Part shown: positions 29,850-39,301 of the stretch, one piece after another
Layout: every line of letters starts with the position of its first letter
How positions within the stretch are numbered: position 1 is the stretch's first letter
NCBI GenBank assembly: GCA_037355855.1
Contig: CM074758.1
Span: forward strand, 6,545,001 to 6,609,000
Source: Pseudo-nitzschia pungens
Taxonomy: Eukaryota; Bacillariophyta; Bacillariophyceae; Bacillariales; Bacillariaceae
DNA: 64,000 nucleotides
Reading direction: 5' to 3'
Made by a program: the position numbers and the translations under genes
Notes under the pieces: generated by a model
Told to the model about the DNA's origin: nothing
Database searches by the model: none
The model's input: the letters and a program-made list of their open reading frames with translations, nothing else

Positions 29850-32800
29850 TTGCTAAGCATTTAGCACACAGCTTCTAGCACTCAGCTTAGCACCTGGTAG
29901 GTAGCTACCGGATGCTACTGTCTGTAGCCCCATAACACTTCCCTACACAGGAGCCTTAGCACCACAGTCCATAGCATCTTGGATATCTTTGTAGTGGTGG
30001 AATTTTCTAGCGCATTCTCCAGTACTGGACCAAATATTCATTAATCAGTGTTGACATCTAGTAAACCATCAATGATTTTTTAATACTTCTTTTTCAATAC
30101 TCTTGCCCATGCATAGATTGAGGAATATTCACACTGGAATCCTACAAATATGAACCAGAGTCACTCAGATATCAGGATAAGTTGCTATATTCTGTGGATT
30201 AACTGAAACATCTGGTGTCTGTCTGTCATCCATTGTCTGTCTGTCATCCGTTGTCTGTCTGTTGTCAGTTGTCTGTCTGTCATCCGTTATAAGGTGCAAA
30301 AGTGCAAAAGGTGAAAAATTTTTGCACCTAGAATCTGCGTAATGAATGCAAAATTTCGTTACTACAAATCCAATAACAATTGAGACTGGCCCACTGTGCG
30401 AGCAAAATGAACTGAATATTCCCAAACCAAAACCGAACGCGCCGGGATGGAGAACATACCAAAATAAAAATTATCTCTGTAATAGATAAATTACTATAAA
30501 AATTATCTCTGTAATAGATAAATTACTATAACCCTTTAAAGTATGCTCTTTTGTTAGTGAAAACCCCTTGTTTGAGCACCTTTCCAATCTCTTAAAAAAA
30601 TCACATTTTTGGTGTTCGCAACTTACTTTACGGGCTTTGGCCTTCCAAAATGTGGCTCTATCCACAACAACAGCAATTGAGAGCAAGATGGTATCACACT
30701 TGCAATTATTGCCACTGTCTTGGATGGGGGGGTTGATCTTGGGTCATTGGTTGAGAGAGAGCAGAGCAGAGGTGAGAGCAGCAGAGAGGAATTCAGCAGA
30801 GGGGAAATGGATGGATGGATGGATGGATGGATCGATCCCCAGAGACACGACAATCTACCAGTGACACAGTATTCAGTCCGATCGATTGAAAGTACATACC
30901 TGGGAATCCCCTACAACTGCACTGAAATTTCCTCCAAATCATCTCTGAAACCATGTCCCTCTTCATCAAAAAGGCCCCTTCTGCTCTCGGCAAGAAATTT
31001 GCCTCCAACCCCCACCCCCTTGCAAGCTGCTCACTGTCAAGGAATGCTGGGAACGCCTGGAAGACCTCGATACCGACTCTGATGATAGTGGTTTGCTCAG
31101 CATTGAAACAGTTGCTCCTGATTCACCTTTTGCTGGATTGGAAGAGCTCTTGAAAAAGCGCAATCCCTTCTCCAAGCCAGCAAAACAGAGATTGATTGTT
31201 GCGTTTCTGGAAGCTGATCTCTCCCCTCTTACAGACAATGATGCAAAAAGACTCTGCTTGAAATTCAGCAGTGTTTGAAACACACCAAAGGAAACTCCAA
31301 GAGCTCTCCTAAACTATGGACCACTGACTTCATGGCAGAGGAGCTTGTTGCCATTGTTGGAGCCTATGAATCCTACCAATCTTTTGTTGCGTGCAATCAA
31401 TCCACCAGAAACAAGATTCCTGCAATTGCCATGTTGGATGATCTCCTGAACAAATTCTCCATTGAACTGGACAAGGAACGCGCCAAGAAGGAGGCAGTTC
31501 TTTGTACCCCAGGAAGACATCGAGTATGACAAATTTCTCTTGCTTCATATGCCTTGTCCCAACTGCAAGCACTTCAACACCATGCTTCTCCAAAGCAAAA
31601 CAGAAATCGAGGAATTCAACCAGCAGGTTGAGGATTGCAATATTTGTGCCTGCGACTGTAGCATTGTGTTCTTCAAATCAGAAAGGAAGGCTATTGCTGA
31701 TTCTGTGGATCCCAAGGAGAAAGAGTCTCATCCCCCTACCAATGGAACAGTGTTGCTCCACCACCTTGAAGATATATATGCCTTGAGAGTGAAGGAGGTA
31801 TTTCTTGAAAATCCATCAGCATCAAAGGAACAGATAGTGAGAGACGCCCTTTCCAATACCTTCCATGAAGTTTTATCTGATCCCGTTTTTGCAAGCGCAG
31901 AAGTGAGAAAGAAACTTCAGGAAGATATGGGTCTGTTGGAGAGTACTTCCAAGGATGGGAAGACTATCAATCAGCTCCAGGCAGAGAAGAGGGGTGTCAC
32001 TCCGAATCCCACTGGAGACTCCAGATTCTTCCGGAATAGACTCCAGGAACATCCAATGGATCCGACCAGGTTCCACTGAAACAGCAATATAGCGAACCCT
32101 CTTCCCCTCTCTCCAATCAAATCGATTCAATTGGAGACACCATCTGGAGGGATCGGATCCTCTGTACAACCAATCAGCATCGATGGAGCTGATGGAGCCA
32201 GTAAATTGTTGAGTACTCCAAGCAGAGGCAAATTGTCAAGTGGACGGGAATTGTCGAGTGATACTCCACCAAGTGAATTGTCGAGTGATACTCCTCCCTT
32301 CCTCCAATCCATGCGGGAAGCAGCCAATGAGAAAGCTGATTTCCAGGAGAACTCCCAGCCCACCCTAGAAATCCTTGATCACCTGGGAGACACTCTTACT
32401 GCTGAAAATAATTCAGCAGAAGCTTCCCTGATCAAGCGCAAGGCAACTGATCTTGCCAAGCGCGGAAAAGATCCAGAGGAGTGTCTCCCCAAGATGGTGG
32501 ACTGGTGCAAGCGCCAGAAGATTCCAGCAAAGGACACCGGAGAAGAGAAGAAATAAATTGTAATATTAGTAATTATCAGTAATTATCTATGATTAGTTGT
32601 AGATTGTTGACTGCTGTATATTGTTGCGTCGTAGATTGTGTGTTGTCGTGTTGTCGATTGTCGATTGTCGATTGTCGGTTACTCTTGTTGGAGAGTAAGA
32701 GTGGTGTTTTAATGTTGCCACCAGCAAAATTATGAGCTGCTGTTTGCTGCTGTTTGCTGTTGCTGTTTGTTGCTGTTTATTGCTGTTTGCTGTTGTTTGC

Positions 32801-33018
32801 TGCTGTTTGCTGGAGTGGATCGATTGATCCACTCGTGTTTTTGGTTCCGGACTTTCATGTACCGGTATGTTCGGTATCCAGACTTGTAGACCTACAATAA
32901 ATAAAGAGAGGTCCAACACCTGTGAGTCCCAGCAATTCTTCTATACTTTGCGGCGCCGGTTGACCTCAATCCCAGGAGTTCTTCTATACTTTGTGGCGTC
33001 TGCTGACCTCAATCCCAC
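29850..33018 (+). repeat. segmental duplication, copy B (no LINE)
   Basis: This is the uninterrupted partner of 18879-25560. It begins TTGCTAAGCATT directly after the LINE-3 tail and matches copy A up to CTCAATCCCAC at 33018, after which the rest of the mariner transposon continues. Confidence 0.93.
30953..32556 (+). pseudogene. mariner accessory gene, copy B (same breaks)
   Basis: It is identical in layout to 23495-25098. It has the same three one-base frame breaks and the same in-frame TGA (32077-32079), with only a few substitutions. The damage therefore came before the duplication. The last section (32131-32556) is hydrophilic, with two SSDTPP repeats and a Lys-rich end. The cysteine cluster is at about 31555-31658. 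No known domain was recognised. Because it lies within the TIRs, it probably travelled with the transposon. Confidence 0.62.
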
Positions 33019-33361
33019 CACCTGGACATCCAAGGTTTTCTATTGTACTACCTATGTTCGATATCCACCAATGGAAATTAATATAATTGAATCCCACAAG
33101 TGTTTGATACTTAGATGTGGGAGTGACGTGGGAGTGACACTGCCGGCAGTGCTATTGGGTACAATCAAAAACCTATTGCAAATAAACTGGAGCAAACTGG
33201 AGCAAACTGGAGCAAACACGAATTCATTATTTCTATTTTTGCAACTCTGCAAAAGCAAAATCCACTAAACTACCACTAAGGAATACAACCAAAATCGACA
33301 ATCGACAATGGTGGTGTACTCAACAATTGACTGGTGGAGACACGACAATCGACAATGGTGC
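32557..33361. other. intergenic part of the mariner transposon
   Basis: No gene. A GCTGTTTGCT microsatellite lies at about 32735-32812. Two TTCTTCTATACTTTG units follow (32936-33018), and GGAGCAAACT occurs three times at about 33188-33216. A CGACAATCGACAATGG unit is repeated at about 33297 and 33343. Confidence 0.7.
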
Positions 33362-34513
33362 TCAGCGCTCTATTACAACGCCGGGGTAGGTACCATCGAC
33401 ACTGTATCCGCAGTGAGCGAATGTCTTGTCGAATGGACCGATTGCTCCTGCAGCTCTGTAGATCTGTTGCTCTAGATCTACCAAATCTAGCTCGCCTCTT
33501 GTATTGATCTTCAGGTAGTAGTTGACTAACTGACAGATGATATACTCTGTCGGTCCATACTTTGGCTGATAGGGAGGCCGGGGGACAACATTGTATCGTG
33601 GCAGTCCGTCCCTGTTGAAAATCGTATTGTAGACAATGGTGGGAGCAGCATGGCTGCTCAAGTTGTCCCACATAAAGACTCTCCAGTCATCTGTCTGTGG
33701 CACTCGCTGCTCTCCTTCAAAAGAAGAGCAGATACTGCCCACAAAGGAAGCAAACACATCCCCCATAGTTCCAGGGTTTCTGCTCACTTGTACCCATCGA
33801 CGAGGATGAGCAACACTCCCTGATAAATTGTTGGGTACAGTGGGATCTCCAGCTTCCACAGCAATAATAACTGTAAGTTTCTGACCTTTAGCGTAGTTGC
33901 TGATACTCCAAACTCTTTGAAAACTAACTGCCCAAGCATTTCTTTGATTGAGTCTCTTTCTTTCCATGGCGAACTCATCAATATCGATGAGGCGCTTTCT
34001 GGGGATGCCAGCAATGCCAGATGGCAATGGTCTGTTCCAGAACAACCATTCCTTCCTCTTGTTTGTGGGAGTGTAAGCCCGGTAAGATTCAATACTGCCT
34101 TTCCTTTGTGTGATATTCATCTCTTGTAACCGGTGGGAGAGGAGCTGCCGGCTGTAGATTCCTCCCCCCTCATTGTAAATAAACATTGCCATCTCATCGA
34201 GTGTGGCCTGTGGCCAAATAACAATACAGAGCATAAGGAGGGTCAAATCTGCACCCACCAGCTCTGTCTTGTCTTTGTTGCCAGTCATCCTATGGGGATG
34301 AAGTTGTTTCTTCCACCGGAAGAGTGTCACTCTTGCCACAGGTACAGGTAAGCCTGCTTCGTGATCCTCCAGTATCTCTCGACGCCTCCATACTGGATAT
34401 CCCTGAGCTCCTCCTTTTTTAGGGTGAGGCCTCTCCTGTCGCTGTTGCCCTAACTCCCTGCTAAGTTGCAGTTTGCTACGCGCTTTGGCTCTGGTATCTG
34501 CTGGATCCACCAT
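33362..34513 (-). CDS. IS630/Tc1-mariner superfamily DDE transposase
   Basis: It cuts and pastes the 4.3-kb element. The start is the ATG at 34511-34513 (context ACC-ATG-G), giving about 383 residues with no break. The N-terminal part (GAQGYPVWRRREILEDHEAG... VTLFRWKKQL) looks like paired helix-turn-helix DNA binding. The catalytic region has KRLIDIDEFAMERK (first D), VFMWDNLSSH (second D) and PPYQPKYGPTEYI (E), the usual DDE_3 pattern of this superfamily. I count 39 residues between the second D and the E, more than the 34 of Tc1. The gene faces the accessory gene. Confidence 0.87.
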   Translation of the reverse strand: MVDPADTRAKARSKLQLSRELGQQRQERPHPKKGGAQGYPVWRRREILEDHEAGLPVPVARVTLFRWKKQLHPHRMTGNKDKTELVGADLTLLMLCIVIWPQATLDEMAMFIYNEGGGIYSRQLLSHRLQEMNITQRKGSIESYRAYTPTNKRKEWLFWNRPLPSGIAGIPRKRLIDIDEFAMERKRLNQRNAWAVSFQRVWSISNYAKGQKLTVIIAVEAGDPTVPNNLSGSVAHPRRWVQVSRNPGTMGDVFASFVGSICSSFEGEQRVPQTDDWRVFMWDNLSSHAAPTIVYNTIFNRDGLPRYNVVPRPPYQPKYGPTEYIICQLVNYYLKINTRGELDLVDLEQQIYRAAGAIGPFDKTFAHCGYSVDGTYPGVVIER

Positions 34514-34664
34514 GGTCAAAGTGTTCGGTATGTGGTATGTGGTATGTGGTATGTGTTCTTGTTATTTGATGCGAAGAACTGTGGTGTCAAAAAAAGTGAT
34601 TTTTTTATTCAGTTCATTTTGGGCGTACCGTGGACCAGTCTCAATTGTTATCGGATTCGTAGTA

Positions 34665-34882
34665 CGTTATTTTGCTGCGTGCCCAATCGCTAGTATTTAC
34701 GAAGTCTTCTTATCATTGTTTGCCGTTCTGTTTGTAAGGTTTTGCAGGAGGGGGTCCTTTCGACGAGAAGAACGCAGAACGAACCACCAAATCCAAGGAA
34801 CCTTGGGAACGGCTAACCGCAATAAGAGTTGCGTAAGATACTGGTAATCTCAAGTACACGCACAACTTTCACAAATCTCACA
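34665..34882. other. short unassigned stretch, no gene seen
   Basis: It lies between the mariner right end and the Copia-1 target duplication. With 45790-45971 it may be host sequence that was continuous before Copia-1 inserted. No convincing frame is visible. Confidence 0.5.
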
Positions 34883-34887
34883 ATTAC

Positions 34888-35129
34888 TGTTGGAAAATAT
34901 TACAAAACAGTCATAATGATTGATGAAAAATCAGAAAATGACTTTACGATGAAGAAACAAATGTGTGGTGGTAATGACACGAACATTGAGAAACAAATAT
35001 GTGGTGATAAGAGCACAAACGTTGAGAGATTGGGATGTGAATCAAAATACCCACTTTTCAATTTAATACAATTAGTACATGGATTTATGTTACAATCGAT
35101 TGTAGGCTTGTTTTGCAGAATTTAAAAGA
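34888..35129 (+). repeat. Copia-1 5' LTR
   Basis: It begins TGTTGGAAAATATTAC and is 242 bp long if the ATTAC duplication marks the outer limit. By eye it differs from the 3' LTR at three positions (GATTGATG/GATCGATG, TTGTAGG/TTGCAGG, TTTAAAAG/TTTACAAG). The inner end is AAGA rather than the usual CA, so the exact border is uncertain. Confidence 0.8.
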
Positions 35130-35169
35130 TATTAAATTGAAAAGGGCAAAATAAAAGTAACACTGTCAA

Positions 35170-36785
35170 ATGGTTGACAAAGAGACCATGACGACGGAGA
35201 AAGAAGAAACCACAGTTGCACAAGAGACTGACGAGGAAGAAGACATAACTAAGACGAAGAAGAAGACCATAAAAAAGAAGAGCAAGGGTCATTCAACCAC
35301 CACAAATTTCAAAGGAAAGACCACTGCGCTCAAGGATCATGTATTCATCTACCATCAACTCCATGACAAGAAGTGGATCAGGGCCAAACAAGAGTTTATC
35401 AACTACGCATCAAGGACATATGGTGGTGATGAGGAAACCAGTTTGGAACAAAGAAAACTCACCATCATCACCATGGACGAACCGTTGCCACTGACTACAT
35501 CCGAGCTCGCGAGTATGGATGATATCCAAAAAGAGTTTGCACAAGATGACTACAAAACCAATCGGAAGGCGTACAAGGACCTAGTGATCAAAACTAAGAA
35601 GAACCTATCGAAACTCTATGCAGTACTCTGGGGACAATGTGACCCCATCATGCAAAATAAAATGAAGGCAATCCCCGAATACGAGAATGCTCAAATCAAC
35701 AAATCTGCGATCAATCTACTGTCAATCATTGAAACAGTATGCAAACAGGGAGACCTGTCACGAAAGAGAAGAGTACAACGATTCCTATCTAAGAAGAAGG
35801 TGTACAATCTGAGACAAGGAGATGACATGGATCTCAGGGAATATCTGGACAAGTTTGAAGCACTAGTCAACGTTGCCGAGAAGAACGGAGCAGTGTTCTA
35901 TGAAAACAAGGACATTGAAGATGTAGTGGCTGAACTCAATATAAAACCTATGACCAAATCAAACGAGAGTAAAGACGAGAAAGTCAAGAGTGAAGACAAG
36001 AAAGTCAACACGTCAAACAACACGAAAGAGGAGCCAACAGCCACGCTTGACAATATCAGCATTGAGGATCAAATCACCGTTCTCGGACATGCCTGAGATA
36101 GGGCTCTAGCCATTATTTTCTTCATGAATTCGAATAATAACAAGTATGCAGTATACAAACAGGAATGCCACAACGCTATGGCAAAAGGACGCGACGAGTA
36201 TCCAACAACAGTGACTGGAGCACATACCGAGTTGGAGGACTACAAGTTCAATCTGCGTTTATACCAAGTTTGGTCAGGAAATAATCCCACAAGGAACCGA
36301 TTTTCCGCACACCAATTTCTTGGAGAAGGTGAGATCTCCGATACAGGAACAAGCTCTAAACGTAAGCAGAAAGAGGAATACTACTGTTACAACTGTGGAA
36401 GGAAGAATGAATGCATGGCATATGACTGTCCACACAAAACAAAGGAAAATGGAGAACCAACAAAGGCAGAGAAGAGAAGAATGCGGGACGACAACGGTGA
36501 TATTGAGGACGCCAAACAGCACCTACAAGAAACAAATGACGACAAATATGTGTCAGAAGAAAGCAAAGGCCACGACAAATGGGAACTAGAGCTCGACAGG
36601 GATGATTATGGCATCGGATTCCATATGAATAGTGAACTTACAGACAATGTCCTAATAGAAGATCTATGAGGGAAGAGCAAACATGCATTCAACCAATGCA
36701 AGCGCCGGCTTAACCCCAGATGGATACTTATTGACAATTGCTCAAGTGTGAACGTGTTTTACAACAAGCAATTCCTCCAAAACAT
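35170..36785 (+). pseudogene. Copia-1 gag and start of protease (two nonsense codons)
   Basis: ATG at 35170. The N-terminus is charged (Glu-rich then Lys-rich). The capsid part is homologous to Copia-2 gag (LWGQCDPIMQNKMKA, RRVQRFLSKKKVYNLRQ, LREYLDKFEALVNVAEK). TGA at 36094-36096 replaces an Arg codon of Copia-2, and TGA at 36667-36669 also replaces Arg; the frame continues through both. A zinc-knuckle-like CYNC-x5-C-x4-C (36385-36432) follows. The frame then runs without a stop into the protease motif WILIDNCSSVNVF (36719-36757) until the DNA transposon interrupts it at 36786. Gag and pol were therefore one continuous frame. Confidence 0.85.
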
Positions 36786-37418
36786 TACGTCCGAAAACTG
36801 TTTCGTGACCCCTCCCAAGAATTTATTTAGGGGGGTCGCGATTTATTCCTGGCTCATTTTGACGTAGCTCGATTCCTAGCTCTCTCGCGATTCGCAACCC
36901 CAATCGCGACCCAGTTACTACCTCAATTACGAGAAAAAAAAATAAAATTCATACTCGACCCAATTTTTTTTAAGACTCAAATTTTTTTTCTTCAGTCACT
37001 TAATCAAATTAATCAACATTTTAAAAAAAATTATTTGTTTTCTCAAAATAATCCCCCACTTCCCCCAATTTTTTTTTCAATCTGACTCATTATTACCGAC
37101 CCTACCAACATTATATATTATGAGACTGTTGCAGAAATTCACTCCCAAAAATTGATTTCTCATCCCAACACAAAGTATTTCCCATCACACCCCTCAAGAA
37201 ATTCATCACAAAAATCACAATTATTACCCGAATCGCGACCCCCATGAAAAAATTTTTTGAAACACTATGATGCAAAATATAAGTCTTTCTTTTGATAAAT
37301 ATTGATACTACTCTAATAATTGTTTATTCTCTGTTCAATTTTCTCACACACTCACACACAAATTAAGAAGTCGTCTTCGTCCTCATGCACACCACACAAA
37401 TTTTGTTTCAAAAGATTT

Positions 37419-38029
37419 TTAAAGACTTTCCAACGCGTTCTCGTTACTGCCAGTAAAGTCCTCCTCATCTTCATTTACATCTAGCAAAGCTTGTAGCTCC
37501 GGACTAATGTATTCAGTAACTTCTTCCTCCTGCACCCAGTCCTCATCGAACGCACTGTTGTTGTTGTCATTGTTTACACTCTCGCGACGGATCCTCTCTC
37601 TCAATCTTTCCTCACACTCTCTACCCGTTCTTGGATCGTTCCTCAGCACCACAATCTCCCTGCACAAGTTATTGAACAGTGCTAGACCTTCCTTCGACCA
37701 TGATTGCTCCTCTCCACTGTATTGGTCACAAAATTTCTTTTTCTTCCTCCTTCTCACAATCCTGCCACTGCCCTTCATTTTTTGCTGAACATGATTCACC
37801 CAAACATCATACTCATTATGAATCATCATCAATGCAAATGCTTCATCGGTAACTGTGAATATTTCACTCATCAAACATGTCGTCTTTCTTTTTTTGTAGC
37901 CCCTCTCTAATGGAGAGATGCTTGATAGAATCCGAGTCACAAAGTAATAAAAATCATCATTTTCACTGTTGTTGTCATACCTTCTGTACTCTGGGTTCAG
38001 TCCCAGCTTCTTTCTACCAGTAGTTCCAC
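37419..38029 (-). pseudogene. truncated transposon ORF, unknown acidic protein
   Basis: The minus frame is open from the internal left end at 38030 down to the stop at 37419, about 203 codons (GTTGRKKLGLNPEYRRYD... to ...NENALESL). It has no start inside because the second transposon end cuts it. It shows a basic KGSGRIVRRRKKKKF segment, then a charged helix-rich part and an acidic tail (EDWVQEEEVTEY, DVNEDEEDFTGSNE). No known family was recognised. It is probably the C-terminal half of an accessory or transposase protein of the outer element. Confidence 0.5.
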
Positions 38030-38031
38030 TA

Positions 38032-38300
38032 CGTCCGAAAACTGTTTCGCGACCCCTCCCAACAATTTATTTAGGGGGGTCGCGATTTATTCCTGGCTCA
38101 TGTTGACGTAGCTCAATTCCTAGCTCTCTCCCGATTCGCAACCCCAATCGCGACCCAGTTACTACCTCAATTACGAGAAAAAAAAATAAAATTCAAACTC
38201 AACCCAAATTTTTTTTTAAGACTCAAATATTTTCTTCAGTGACTTAATCAAATTAATCAACCCCATTCTAATTTTCTCGTGCTTTTTTTAAAAAAAATAA
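38032..38300 (+). repeat. second left end of the TA transposon family
   Basis: CGTCCGAAAACTGTTTCGCGACC here repeats 36788-37040 nearly base for base for about 250 bp (GGGGGGTCGCGATTTATTCC, CTAGCTCTCTC, a poly-A run). TA precedes it (38030-38031). It marks an inner element inserted in the outer one, with a single shared right end at 41569. Confidence 0.85.
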
Positions 38301-38569
38301 TTCTTTTTTTTTGAACACGACACAAATTATTTCCCGGCACACCCCTCAAGAAATTCCAGCATACATTCAAAAAATTCTTCACAAAAATTATGGACTACTC
38401 CAGAAATTGCGACCCCTCTCCTCACACGAATTGCAACCCTCCCATTAGAAATTCTGAATTACTGTGATGCAAAACCAGTCAATCTTTCAAAAAAAAATTA
38501 GAATTTATAGTAACAATTTTATTCTCAATTCGTTTTTTCTCGTTCCCACCACCAAACAAATTTACTTCC

Positions 38570-38822
38570 TACATCATATTTGAGTTTGAGTTGTGATCGC
38601 ATCATATTTCAGTTGCAATCCCATCATATTTCAGTTGCGATCCCATCATATTTCCTCAGTTGGGATCGCATCATATTTCAGTTGTGATCACATCATATTT
38701 CAGTTGTGATCGCATCATATTCCCTCAGTTGGGATCGCATCATTTTTCAGTTGGGATCGCATCATATTTCAGTTTTGATCGCACCATATTTCAGTTGCGA
38801 TCGCATCATATTTCAGTTGCAC
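38570..38822 (+). repeat. ~22-bp tandem repeat GATCGCATCATATTTCAGTT
   Basis: About eleven units of the form GATCGCATCATATTTCAGTTG with small changes and two CCTCAGTTG variants. Related units in inverted orientation lie at about 56610-56700 in the sister transposon. Confidence 0.85.
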
Positions 38823-39301
38823 TATGGAAATTGTAGGTGACGTGGCCAAATGTTTAAGAGGATTCCCACCCGCGCCATAATTTTTTTTCCATCCACCTGT
38901 GCACATCTCTGTTCATTCTCTACTGTACCCATATTCACTACTGATTGTATTGTTGGCTCTACTATTCCCTGCTGTACAGTAGGAAAAAATTACTAGTAGT
39001 AGTATTACTACACAAGTATACCAGCAGCACCACCAGTTCAACTATGAGTTGTACGAGTGATAGTACTGGCAGTGATAGATTCACATATATAATGACAATA
39101 TCCATAGATATAACAAAAGGATCGTACAGTCTCTGTGGTACCCTTATGACCATAAGGGTCAGATGTGGTAGGATGGAGTCCTTCACAAGAAATATATTTT
39201 TCTTTGCCAATGGGCTGGACTACTACTTTTTTTGTCAAATTTTTCATCCTGGTTTATTCTATTTCATATTCTTGGACATACTAGTAACCAAACAATCACC
39301 A

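Larger units (their letters stand above)
30362..34662. mobile_element. Tc1/mariner-IS630 type transposon, 4.3 kb, complete
   Basis: The left end CTACAAATCCAATAACAATT and the right end, complement of CTACGAATCCGATAACAATT, form inverted repeats that continue through GAGACTGG-CCAC and AAAATGAACTGAATA (about 58 bp, some mismatches). TA lies on both sides (30360-30361, 34663-34664). Inside are an open transposase on minus and a broken accessory gene on plus, arranged tail to tail. The open transposase and clear ends suggest a recently active copy. Confidence 0.88.

Noticed and set aside
34665..34882. Host gene exon between mobile elements
   Set aside because: Frames are short and without a recognisable domain. 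The stretch may be host DNA but I cannot support a gene.
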